Assembly (NCBI GenBank): GCA_016206815.1
Contig: JACQQT010000085.1
Location: forward strand, 1-16,387
DNA: 16,387 nt
Origin: Candidatus Omnitrophota bacterium
Lineage (GTDB): Bacteria > Omnitrophota > Omnitrophia > Omnitrophales > Danuiimicrobiaceae
Direction: 5' to 3'
Positions 7,614 to 15,300 of the stretch are shown one piece after another. The notes beneath the pieces were generated by a model, which was not told the DNA's origin, ran no database searches, and worked only from the letters and a program-made list of their open reading frames with translations. Numbering within the stretch: position 1 is the stretch's first letter; each line of letters starts with the position of its first letter. The position numbers were made by a program, and so were the translations under genes.

Positions 7614-8477
7614 TTACGTACAATATGCAATCAGCCGCGCGATCGCTTGCTTGAGTTCTTTGCGTGGCACCACTAAATCAATCAGTCCATGCTCCAACAG
7701 AAATTCTGAAGTTTGAAAATCCGGCGGCAGTTTTTGCCGAATGGTTTGTTCGATGACCCGTGGGCCGGCAAAGCCGATAAGTGCTTTCGGTTCGGCGACG
7801 ATGAAATCACCGAGCGACGCGAAACTTGCCATGACACCCCCCATCGTCGGATGTGTTAAAACTGAAATGTAGGGCAAACGCGCCCTTGAAAATCGAGCCA
7901 ACGCTGCGGAAGTTTTGGCCATCTGCATCAAACTCAAAGCGCCTTCATACATTCGGGCGCCGCCGCCGGATCCCGAAACGATCACCAACGGCAACTCCTC
8001 CGATTGTGCGTACTCAATCAACCGGGTGATCTTCTCGCCCACTACCGAACCCATGGACCCCATGATAAACTGCGAATCCGTCACCCCAAAAGCAATCTTG
8101 GTTCCTTCGCAGGATCCTGTTCCGATAACGACGGCTTCTTTGAGACCCGTCCTTTTTTGATCCTGCTTGATCTTCTCCAAGTAGGATTTGGCGGCTTTGA
8201 AACCGAGAGGATCCTTTGACAGAAGGCTGCTGTCCATTTCGCGGAAGGTGCCGGTATCAATCAATTGCCCAATCCGGTCCCGGGCGCTGATGACAAAGTG
8301 GTAGCCGCACTTCGGACAAACAGAGAGGTTTTCTCGAAGGGCTTTTGTGTAGACGGCCTGACTACATGACAAACACTTAGTCCAAAGCCCTTCCGGTACA
8401 TTCTTTTTCCTAGGAACGGAATTTTCAGGCAACTGAACTTCTTGTCCCTGAGCAGTTTTCAGATTTGTATTGGCCAT
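7614..8477 (-). CDS. accD: Acetyl-CoA carboxylase carboxyltransferase subunit beta
   Basis: AccD and AccA transfer CO2 from carboxybiotin to acetyl-CoA, giving malonyl-CoA for fatty-acid synthesis. The 287-residue product carries the N-terminal four-cysteine zinc ribbon (C35, C38, C54, C57; CLSC...CPKC). A crotonase-fold carboxyltransferase domain follows, with VSGSGGGARMYEG and the strongly conserved GFAGPRVIEQTIRQKLP and SEFLLEHGLID near the C-terminus. Length is normal for the family. ATG 8477 is preferred. A GTG at 8501 is in frame but lies inside the leader hairpin and has no Shine-Dalgarno. The ATG also lacks a clear one; its upstream region is U-rich. accA is not adjacent. accD is the first gene of the left-going unit, with a strong promoter and a terminator-like hairpin ahead of it. 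Confidence 0.95.
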   Translation of the reverse strand: MANTNLKTAQGQEVQLPENSVPRKKNVPEGLWTKCLSCSQAVYTKALRENLSVCPKCGYHFVISARDRIGQLIDTGTFREMDSSLLSKDPLGFKAAKSYLEKIKQDQKRTGLKEAVVIGTGSCEGTKIAFGVTDSQFIMGSMGSVVGEKITRLIEYAQSEELPLVIVSGSGGGARMYEGALSLMQMAKTSAALARFSRARLPYISVLTHPTMGGVMASFASLGDFIVAEPKALIGFAGPRVIEQTIRQKLPPDFQTSEFLLEHGLIDLVVPRKELKQAIARLIAYCT

Positions 8478-8487
8478 TGGTTGAGTT

Positions 8488-8519
8488 AAAAAAAATACCA
8501 CGACAAGCGATTCGTGGTA
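8488..8519 (-). terminator. Hairpin plus U8 in the accD leader (possible attenuator)
   Basis: On the minus strand, perfect 8-nt arms TACCACGA and TCGTGGTA flank an 8-nt loop (8496-8519). Eight T residues follow immediately (8495-8488). The form is that of an intrinsic terminator, but it sits between the accD promoter and the accD ATG with no gene before it, so attenuation is the natural reading. An upstream TGGTA (8526-8522) can pair with the first TACCA as a weak alternative. The repeat could instead be a protein operator. Confidence 0.55.
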
Positions 8520-8544
8520 ACTACCAGCACATAGCTAAAACGAC

Positions 8545-8573
8545 ATTATAAGGACGGCTCTTTTATCTGTCAA
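8545..8573 (-). promoter_or_regulatory. Perfect-consensus sigma-70-type promoter for accD
   Basis: On the minus strand TTGACA (8573-8568) is followed by a 17-nt spacer and TATAAT (8550-8545). Both hexamers and the spacing match the housekeeping consensus exactly. Transcription should start near 8536-8538, giving a leader of about 60 nt that contains the hairpin. It probably drives the whole accD-to-ugd series. Confidence 0.85.
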
Positions 8574-8633
8574 TCTTTTCATAACATCTTAAATTAAAGA
8601 TATTTAGAGCAACCGTTGGGCGGTGAATCGATT

Positions 8634-8662
8634 TTGACAAAAAAATCGGAAAATGGTACGCT
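8634..8662 (+). promoter_or_regulatory. Sigma-70-type promoter for rpoN
   Basis: TTGACA (8634-8639), a 17-nt spacer and TACGCT (8657-8662) form a good promoter with a perfect -35 and a 3/6 -10. The predicted start lies about seven bases past the -10, at about 8669, which is the A of the rpoN ATG. No Shine-Dalgarno is visible, so the transcript may be leaderless. Confidence 0.6.
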
Positions 8663-8669
8663 TTTGGCA
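8654..8669 (+). promoter_or_regulatory. Sigma-54-like -24/-12 element over the rpoN start
   Basis: TGGTACG, four bases, then TGGCA gives GG (8655-8656), ten bases, GC (8667-8668). It matches 10 of the 12 specified positions of TGGCACG-N4-TTGCA. It covers the -10 hexamer and the first base of the start codon. A start 12 bases downstream would fall within the gene, so repression by bound sigma-54 holoenzyme is more likely than expression of full-length RpoN. A chance match is possible. Confidence 0.35.
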
Positions 8670-10075
8670 TGGAACCGAGGCTTTCGCAAACAACTTCACA
8701 AAAGCTCATCTTAGCCCCCCAGCTCAGGCAATTTCTCAAGCTGCTTGAGCTTCCCATCTTTGAATTGGAGCAAAAACTCCAACAAGAACTTGAACAAAAC
8801 CCGGTTTTGGAGGAAATAAAACCAGAAGGCGAAACCGAAGATGCGTCAGCCGATGCCGAAACGGAGGCGGAAAGTGAGCCGGAAGGAATTGACGACTATG
8901 AACCGGGCGGAAATGAAGACGACTTAAGCCGTCAGTTTGTTCAAGAAGATTCAAAGGAAAAACAAAGGAAACGCGATTACCAAGAGTCTATCCTGACAAA
9001 ACCGCCTACCCTGGCAGAATATCTGGACTGGCAACTTGGCCTGATCGATCTTTCTGAGGACGAAAGACAAGCAGCGAATGACATCATTGGAAACATTAAC
9101 GACGACGGAATGTTGGCCGCATCCATTGAAGAAATTGCAGAGGAAACCAACCTGCCGCAAGAAACCGTGGAACTCGTACTCAAAAAAATCCAATCCTTGG
9201 ACCCGCCCGGTGTCGGCGGGCGTCACTTAGGCGAAGCGCTTCTCATTCAATTAAAAAAGCAAAACCAAAATACGAAGCTGGCGGAGGCAATTGTCCAAAA
9301 TCACCTGCCGCTTTTGGAGCGAAAACAGTTCGATCAACTGGCTCGCACGCTTAGCGTTCCCCTTCAAAAAGTAAAAGAGGTTTACCAGCAAATCTCCCGT
9401 CTTGAACCAAAGCCGGGACGCATTTTCTATCAAGAGAAACCTAACTTCGTCATTCCGGATGCAACCGTATCGCTCGCAACCGATCAAGAAAATGAACTTG
9501 TACTTGAACTCAACGACCGCTTTGTGCCCACGCTCCGAATTAATCCCATGTATCGTGAGATGCTCAAGAAAAAAGACCTGGATCCAAAAACAAAAGTTTT
9601 CCTCCGTGAAAAAGTTCAGTCCGGATTCGATTTGATTCGAGCTATTTCACAACGGAAGTCCACCATCCGCCAAATTACGGAAGAACTCCTGAAAGCACAA
9701 CCGGATTTCTTCACAAAAGGCTTCGCGTATTTAAAACCGCTTCGACTGAAAGACATTGCCGCAAAAATCGGAGTGCACGAATCAACGGTGAGCCGGGCAA
9801 TTCAGGGAAAATATATGGATACCCCGCAGGGCACTATTCCTTACAAAAGTTTTTTCTCAAGCAAACTTGAACGCGGAGACGGATCAGTTGAATCTCAGAA
9901 AAGTGCCACCGAGCGCCTCAAAGCGCTCATTGCCGCTGAAGATCCCAGGAAACCCTTGAGTGACGCAAAGTTGGTGAAACTTTTAGAACAAGACGGCGTT
10001 CAGGTGGCTCGCCGAACCGTTGCGAAATACCGCGATATCCTCAAAATTCTTCCCGCCTACCTCAGAAAAAAATAA
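8669..10075 (+). CDS. rpoN: RNA polymerase sigma-54 factor RpoN
   Basis: RpoN directs RNA polymerase to -24/-12 promoters and needs an AAA+ enhancer-binding activator to open them. The 468 residues show the usual order. Region I (1-50) is rich in Gln and Leu (LILAPQLRQFLKLLELPIFE, ending NPVLEE). An acidic region II follows (about 51-105, many Glu and Asp). Next come a core-binding region, a helix-turn-helix (about 360-382, KDIAAKIGVHESTVSRAI) and the RpoN box ARRTVAKYR (447-455). Length is normal. The ATG at 8669 gives the canonical beginning; no Shine-Dalgarno precedes it. The gene is divergent from accD with 191 bp between the start codons. It stands alone, without the hpf/ptsN genes that follow rpoN in many proteobacteria. 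No sigma-54 activator is in the window, so its targets lie elsewhere. Confidence 0.96.
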   Translation: MEPRLSQTTSQKLILAPQLRQFLKLLELPIFELEQKLQQELEQNPVLEEIKPEGETEDASADAETEAESEPEGIDDYEPGGNEDDLSRQFVQEDSKEKQRKRDYQESILTKPPTLAEYLDWQLGLIDLSEDERQAANDIIGNINDDGMLAASIEEIAEETNLPQETVELVLKKIQSLDPPGVGGRHLGEALLIQLKKQNQNTKLAEAIVQNHLPLLERKQFDQLARTLSVPLQKVKEVYQQISRLEPKPGRIFYQEKPNFVIPDATVSLATDQENELVLELNDRFVPTLRINPMYREMLKKKDLDPKTKVFLREKVQSGFDLIRAISQRKSTIRQITEELLKAQPDFFTKGFAYLKPLRLKDIAAKIGVHESTVSRAIQGKYMDTPQGTIPYKSFFSSKLERGDGSVESQKSATERLKALIAAEDPRKPLSDAKLVKLLEQDGVQVARRTVAKYRDILKILPAYLRKK

Positions 10076-10100
10076 TCGAACGACATTCCAACGCAAAAAA

Positions 10101-10175
10101 TGGAGCTGGCGGTCGGATTTGAACCGACGACCTGCGGTTTACGAAACCGCTGCTCTGCCGCTGAGCTACACCAGC
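10101..10175 (-). tRNA. tRNA-Thr (anticodon CGU)
   Basis: A complete 75-nt cloverleaf can be folded by eye. The acceptor stem GCTGGTG pairs with CGCCAGC (one G-U). The D-arm is GCTC/GAGC with GG in the loop. The anticodon stem GCGGT/ACCGC holds loop TTCGTAA, and the T-arm GTCGG/CCGAC holds loop TTCAAAT. The anticodon CGT (10143-10141) reads ACG, threonine. The 3' CCA is encoded, and the discriminator base is T. A run of six T follows directly. It is convergent with rpoN, 25 bp past that stop. Confidence 0.95.
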
Positions 10176-10215
10176 ATGGTTCAGCAAGGAAGTCATGACA
10201 TAACTTTAGGACGGT

Positions 10216-10244
10216 ATTATACCGAGGGGCTGCAAAATTGACAG
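10216..10244 (-). promoter_or_regulatory. Promoter for tRNA-Thr
   Basis: On the minus strand CTGTCA (10244-10239), a 17-nt spacer and a perfect TATAAT (10221-10216) lie about 40 bp upstream of the mature tRNA end. The expected 5' leader is about 34 nt. The -10 hexamer lies within a 13-bp palindrome, CGGTAT-N-ATACCG (10212-10224), which may be coincidental or an operator. Confidence 0.55.
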
Positions 10245-10278
10245 CATAAGTTTCACCCCTCTTCCCTAGTACAGCATG

Positions 10279-10292
10279 ACAATTCAAATTGT
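10279..10292. promoter_or_regulatory. Short palindrome, possible second MarR-type operator
   Basis: ACAATT and AATTGT flank two bases (CA), a perfect 6-bp inverted repeat. The half-site ACAATT resembles operators described for OhrR-type MarR proteins. It lies about 170 bp before marR. A weak plus-strand promoter (ATGACA, 18 nt, TACAGT at 10276-10305) overlaps it. A chance AT-rich palindrome is possible. Confidence 0.3.
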
Positions 10293-10363
10293 GAATATGT
10301 ACAGTACCGCGGACACCTCAATTCAAAAGTAACGCGGCACTAGCCCGTTTATCCAAATAGCCC

Positions 10364-10392
10364 TTGCGGTCCGAAGGTTTCAATGATATGCT
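10364..10392 (+). promoter_or_regulatory. Candidate promoter for the marR-tolC-RND operon
   Basis: TTGCGG (10364-10369), a 17-nt spacer and TATGCT (10387-10392) form a moderate promoter (3/6 and 4/6 matches). It would start near 10399, so the inverted repeat at 10403-10425 would lie just downstream, well placed for repression. TATATT inside the repeat is an alternative -10 but has no fitting -35. Confidence 0.35.
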
Positions 10393-10402
10393 TCAGCGAT
10401 TA

Positions 10403-10425
10403 AATAGTTAATATATTGAACTATT
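10403..10425. promoter_or_regulatory. 23-bp inverted repeat, probable MarR operator
   Basis: Perfect 7-nt arms AATAGTT and AACTATT flank nine AT-rich bases (AATATATTG). The element ends 39 bp before the marR GTG. MarR-family dimers bind such AT-rich palindromes upstream of their own operons, so autoregulation is the likely role. Confidence 0.55.
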
Positions 10426-10452
10426 AAGAGCTCAAATAGCTTGCTCCAACCG

Positions 10453-10456
10453 AGGA
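10453..10456 (+). promoter_or_regulatory. Shine-Dalgarno sequence deciding the marR start
   Basis: AGGA lies eight bases before the GTG at 10465. The in-frame TTG at 10441 has no such site, so GTG is preferred and the protein starts MNKKKEF. Confidence 0.7.
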
Positions 10457-10464
10457 ACGCGATC

Positions 10465-10917
10465 GTGAACAAAAAAAAGGAATTCACCCGTCACTTCAGA
10501 GAAATCCAGGTCAACTTCTCCAGATTTTACGCAAAAGTCTTAACCCGTGCCGACCTGACACTGCCACAGTATGCTTTGCTCAGCCAAATCTTGACACAAG
10601 GCACCATCCCGATGTCCTCGGCCAGCCGGCAGCTTTCGATCTCAAAACCTGCCGTTACCAATCTGGTCGACCGGTTGGAAAAAAGCAAATGCCTGCTCAG
10701 AGTGCCCCACCCTGAAGATCGAAGGGTTCATCTGCTCAAAATTACGACCAAAGGGAAAAGGATTGTCCGGAAAACTCAAGTACGCGTTCTTGAGGTTCTT
10801 CTCAAAACACTAGATCAGTTTGAAAGCAAAGATCAAAAAATCATCCTCAGTTTTTACGGGCTGCTTTCAAAACACATCCGTCAAGCACTCATACTTTCAA
10901 AACCAAGGGTTCGCTAA
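10465..10917 (+). CDS. MarR-family transcriptional regulator
   Basis: The product is a 150-residue winged-helix regulator of the MarR family. It probably binds as a dimer to the palindrome just upstream and represses this efflux operon until a ligand binds. The fold is recognisable: dimerisation helices at both ends, a helix-turn-helix (about 47-75, MSSASRQLSISKPAVTNLVDRLE) and the wing with EDRRVHLLKITTKG (84-97), including the family DRR motif. It uses a GTG start supported by AGGA eight bases upstream. The stop codon is one base before the tolC-like ATG, so the two are in one operon. C76 is the only cysteine, so two-cysteine redox sensing within one subunit is excluded. The ligand is unknown. 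Confidence 0.92.
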   Translation: MNKKKEFTRHFREIQVNFSRFYAKVLTRADLTLPQYALLSQILTQGTIPMSSASRQLSISKPAVTNLVDRLEKSKCLLRVPHPEDRRVHLLKITTKGKRIVRKTQVRVLEVLLKTLDQFESKDQKIILSFYGLLSKHIRQALILSKPRVR

Positions 10918-10918
10918 G

Positions 10919-12307
10919 ATGCTTCAACCGTTTAGAGACCGAACGTCAAAATTCTTCCTCACAAAGACAGTTGCTTTCCTTTTCGCGGCAAGTTTTTGTT
11001 TTGAACCTGCCTCATTTGCAATGTCCGGAAAACCAAAACCGGAATCATCTCCAATCGACCAAACTTCAGCCGTTGAATCAGGGCCTGTCTCATATACGCT
11101 TCAAAACTGCTACGAGTTGGCGCTCAAGCGAAGCGAAACGGTTGCCATTCAAAAAGAAGAAATCGAAAAAGCGGAAGCTGATTTTTTAAAAGCGGCCGGA
11201 GAAGCCTTGGGAGACGTCAACTTGGTGATGACCGATTTTAAACAGGAAGTCCCGGGAACCGGCTCGAGTTCAGGCACCGGCAGCTCCTCCGTCGGCAGTA
11301 CCTTGACGCGAGGAGACCGCCGGGAAGTAAAGTTTGTAGTTTCACAGCCCCTTTTCAGAGGCTTCAGAGCCTTGGGCGCCTTATCGGGAGCGGGAGGTCT
11401 CAGAAAACAGCGTAAAAAAGAATGGCTTCGGGCCGAACAACTTCTTTTTCTGGACGTGGCTCATTCTTTTTATGAAGTCATTAAAAACCAAAAAGATGTG
11501 GATCTGCTCGAACATATCCAACGGCTTTTTTCAGAGCGAATGGAAGAATTGAACGCTCGGGAACAAATCGGCCGCTCCCGCACCAGCGAAGTCGCAATGG
11601 CGAACGCACGCATGAAAGCAGTCGAGGCGGAATGGGCCCGTGCGCGCGGAACGCTTGCCGTCTCTCAACATGTTCTCGCCTTTCTCGTCGGCATCCCTCT
11701 GAGACCGATACAACTTCAGGACAATGGACTGACCGCTCAAACTGACAAAGCGCTAAATTCCTATCTCGTATGGATCGATACCCGCCCGGACGTTGAGGCC
11801 GCTCACCAAGCAAGCAAAGTAGCCAAACGGGGCATCCTCGTTGCCCAAAGCGATCTGTGGCCTGAAATTTCATTGGAGAACAACAACTACACCCGCCGCG
11901 ACGGCTTTCAATCCGAAATCAATTGGGATGTGCTCTTAAAATTAGACATCCCATTATTTAAAGGCGGAACCACCATGGGCACCCTGAAGGGATCGATTAG
12001 CGAGTGGAAAAAGGCAAAACTCAACTACAGCCTCACCCGGCGCGAAGCGGAACTTGAAATCAAAGAGTTTTATGAGACATGGCGTTCTTCCATCGACGAA
12101 TTCACTGCCCTGAAAGAATCAGCGAATGCTTCCGAGGAAAATTACAAGCTTCAGAAGGAAGACTACGCTCACAATCTCGTCGGTAATTTAGACGTTCTGG
12201 ACGCGCTTGAAAACCTAAATGAAAGCAGCCGCCAAGCCAACAGAGCTTATTACGAAATGAAAGAAAACTACTGGAAGCTTGAAGTCGCGACCGGACGGAT
12301 GCCATGA
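10919..12307 (+). CDS. tolC: TolC-family outer-membrane efflux protein
   Basis: This is the outer-membrane channel of a tripartite efflux pump; three copies form a barrel and a periplasmic helical tunnel. With the ATG at 10919 it has 462 residues. A signal peptide with hydrophobic stretch 18-27 probably ends after ASFA (34). Two outer-membrane efflux repeats follow: YTLQNCYELALKRSE begins the first (59-73), and later stretches are long charged helices as expected. A Gly/Ser-rich segment (113-127) lies where the first extracellular beta-hairpin loop is expected. There is no convincing lipobox, so it is probably not lipid-anchored. AGGG lies nine bases before the start. An in-frame TTG at 10820 inside marR was rejected because it would bury the signal peptide. 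Its last four bases overlap the RND start (ATGA). The symbol reflects the family only. Confidence 0.92.
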   Translation: MLQPFRDRTSKFFLTKTVAFLFAASFCFEPASFAMSGKPKPESSPIDQTSAVESGPVSYTLQNCYELALKRSETVAIQKEEIEKAEADFLKAAGEALGDVNLVMTDFKQEVPGTGSSSGTGSSSVGSTLTRGDRREVKFVVSQPLFRGFRALGALSGAGGLRKQRKKEWLRAEQLLFLDVAHSFYEVIKNQKDVDLLEHIQRLFSERMEELNAREQIGRSRTSEVAMANARMKAVEAEWARARGTLAVSQHVLAFLVGIPLRPIQLQDNGLTAQTDKALNSYLVWIDTRPDVEAAHQASKVAKRGILVAQSDLWPEISLENNNYTRRDGFQSEINWDVLLKLDIPLFKGGTTMGTLKGSISEWKKAKLNYSLTRREAELEIKEFYETWRSSIDEFTALKESANASEENYKLQKEDYAHNLVGNLDVLDALENLNESSRQANRAYYEMKENYWKLEVATGRMP

Positions 12308-15300
12308 CCATTTCTGAGGTCTCAATTAAAAATCCTGTTTTTGCCTGGATGTTGATGTTGGGACTGATGTTTTTTGGTCTTCTCAGTTTCAAGGGAATGG
12401 GAATCGGGCAAATGCCGGATGTGGATTTCCCTGTTTTGAGCATCGATGTAACTTGGGAAGGTGCAGCGCCGGAGGTGATGGAAAGCGATGTGGTGGACAT
12501 TATCGAAGATGCGGTCATGAGCGTTGAAGGAATCCGAGATGTTTCGTCTTCTACGCGCCAGGGTGCTGCTGATATCAATATTGAGTTTGAATTGGAACGA
12601 GACATTGACGTGGCATTGCAGGAAGTTCAAAGTAAACTATCCGCAGCCCAAAGACGACTTCCTGACAATATCGACCCCCCCGTCATTAGCAAGCAAAACC
12701 CGGAAGATCAGCCCATCATGTGGATCGGTGTTTCCACCGAAAGTAAATCCTTGAGAGAACTCATGGAGTACGTTGACATTGAACTAAAAGATAGATTTAA
12801 AACCATTTCAGGGGTAGGCGAAATATTTTTAGGCGGATTTAGAGAGCGGAATCTACGAGTTTGGATTGATCCTAAAAAACTGACTGCCTTCCAACTGACC
12901 GTTGAAGATATCATGAATGCCATTCAGGAAGGCCACGTCGAAATCCCGGCAGGCCGGCTTGAAACAGAACAAAAAGAAACGACGGTTCGAGCGATGGGAG
13001 AAGCTCGTTCCATAGAAGAGTTTGAGAATATTTCCATCACGAAACGGGGCGGACAACCCATTTACAAGCCCATCCTGCTGAAGGAGGTCGCAACGATAAA
13101 AGACGACCTGGCAGATTTAAGGCGAATTTCCCGCATCATGGGAAAACCCGCGGTCGGCATCGGAATCAGAAAACAAAGGGGTGCCAATACCGTTGAAGTA
13201 GCCAAAGAAGTGCGAAAGCGGCTGGAGGAAGTAAAACGACGTTTAAGAGAGGGCTACGAAATTGGAATTAATTTCGACAGCAGCAGGTACATTGAAGATT
13301 CTGTTCATGAACTGAATTTTACGCTCCTCTTATCCGCCATCCTGACTTCTCTGGTGTGCTGGCTTTTCTTCGGATCATGGAGCACCAACTTAAATATTCT
13401 GCTGGCAATTCCAACTTCCATTTTAGGAACTTTCATGGTGCTTAAATTTGCAGGTTTCACCCTGAATACCTTCACGCTGTTGGGACTTTCGCTCGCAATC
13501 GGAATTGTGGTAGATGATGCTATTATGGTGCTCGAAAATATCGTTCGGCATCGCGAAATGGGAAAGGCAAAAGTAGAAGCCGCCTCAGAAGGAGCGCGGC
13601 AAATTACGTTTGCAGCGCTCGCCGCCACCCTTGCTGTCATTGCCGTGTTTTTGCCCGTTGCCTTTATGGAAGGCATCATCGGAAAGTTCTTTTTCCAATT
13701 TGGTGTCACGATTTCTGCCGCAGTGGCCATCTCCCTCCTGGAAGCACTGACGCTTGCCCCAATGCGCTGTTCCCAATTCCTTGAGGTAGGTGAAAGAAAG
13801 ACTCGATTTGGAAAGCATTTTGAATCCGGGCTCAAACAGTTGACCATTTTTTATCGAAAAGCTTTAATCGTGGCGCTCAGGAACAAGCGAAAGGTTTTGG
13901 TCGGCGCTACTATTTTCTTCCTGATTTCCCTGGGGACCCTTCCGCTGATACGAAAAGAATTTGTGCCGTCACAAGACCAAAGTACGTTTTTAATTCGAAT
14001 TCAAACCCCGATTGGATCTTCCATCGAATTTACCAATGAACGATTTAAACGAGTGGAAGAAATTGTAATGAAGCGGCCCGAGCTGAACCGATACTACGCA
14101 GCGATCGGCGGCTTCGGAGGAGGGGAAGTCAATACTGGAATGATGTTTATTAGTCTGAAACAGCCCAAAGATCGGCCGCCGGACCCCGTGAAAAAGCGCA
14201 GGCTAAGCCAGCAAGCGTTAATGACATACTTCCGCCGGGAGCTTAACCAGATTCCCGATGTGAAGGCGGTCATTCAAGATTTATCCATGCGGGGATTTGC
14301 AGCGCAGCGAGGCTTTCCGATCGAATTCACAGTCCGCGGGCCCGATTGGAGCAAACTGGTGGAATACAGCGAACAAATTCAGGAACGAATGAAAGCGCGT
14401 GATCTTTTTCAGGATGTGGATACCGACTATTTAGTCGGAATGCCGGAAATCCGCGTATACCCTGACCGCGAAAAAGCGTTTGAACGCGGTGTCAGTATTG
14501 GTTCGATTGCCAGAACCATCAGCGCCATGATCGGCAGCGAACGCATTGCAAAGTATACAAAAGGCGGAAAACGCTACGACGTGCGAATTCAAGTGACCCC
14601 CGATAAACGAATCAATCCCGAACACATTGAAAATCTTTTTGTTTGGAACAACCGAGGTGAAATGGTTCGTCTGGGGGATGTGATTCATTTAAAAGAACAG
14701 TCAAGCTTGTTGGCCATCACACGTCGAGACCGTGAAAGGGCGATTGGAATTTTTGCGAATGTCGGAAGCGGGAAATCACAAGCTAAAGCCATCGAAGTGG
14801 CCGGCCAGATCGGCCGAGAAATTTTACCGGAAGGTTACCGAATCGTATTTAGCGGAACCAGTCAAACATTTAAAGAATCATTTCAGAGTTTGATGTTTGC
14901 GCTCTGGGTCGGAATTTTAATCGCCTATATGATTCTTGCCTCGCAGTTCAACCATATTATCCACCCTTTTACGGTATTGCTCGCTTTGCCCTTTAGCATC
15001 TCGGGTGCCTTGATTGCGCTTTTGATTTCAAATCAATCGCTGAATATCTTTAGCATGATCGGGCTCATTCTCCTGCTCGGAATCGTCAAGAAAAACTCGA
15101 TCCTGCTCGTGGAATTTACCAATCAAATTAGAGAACAAGGTGCGAGCCCCATCGACGCACTCAAGGAAGCCTGCCCTCTCAGACTACGCCCGATTCTCAT
15201 GACCAGTATTTCCACGATTGCAGCCGCTATCCCGCCGGCCCTTGCCGTTGGACCGGGCGCCGAAACGCGCATTCCGATGGCCATTGCCGTCATCGGCGGT

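Larger units (their letters stand above)
10176..10464. other. Intergenic control region between tRNA-Thr and marR
   Basis: This is the longest stretch without a gene (289 bp). It holds the tRNA promoter on the minus strand and, on the plus strand, two candidate operators (10279-10292 and 10403-10425) and a possible marR promoter. ACAGCAT occurs twice, 30 bp apart (10241 and 10271). No small gene with a convincing ribosome site was seen. Confidence 0.6.

Noticed and set aside
8478..8501. Longer AccD N-terminus from a GTG
   Set aside because: The GTG is inside the leader hairpin and followed by the U8 tract; no ribosome site precedes it.
10238..10266. Plus-strand TTGACA as a marR promoter
   Set aside because: No acceptable -10 hexamer occurs 16-18 bases downstream.
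10020..10287. Short open frames on both strands across the tRNA
   Set aside because: They translate the tRNA-Thr gene and its flanks, so they are not proteins.
10820..10918. Longer TolC N-terminus from a TTG inside marR
   Set aside because: It would bury the signal peptide; ATG 10919 has a good ribosome site and gives a normal leader.
12102..12605. 167-residue minus-strand open frame
   Set aside because: Spans the tolC-RND junction in antisense, with no family features.
13305..13847. 180-residue minus-strand open frame
   Set aside because: Antisense to the RND helical block; its composition reflects complementary hydrophobic codons.
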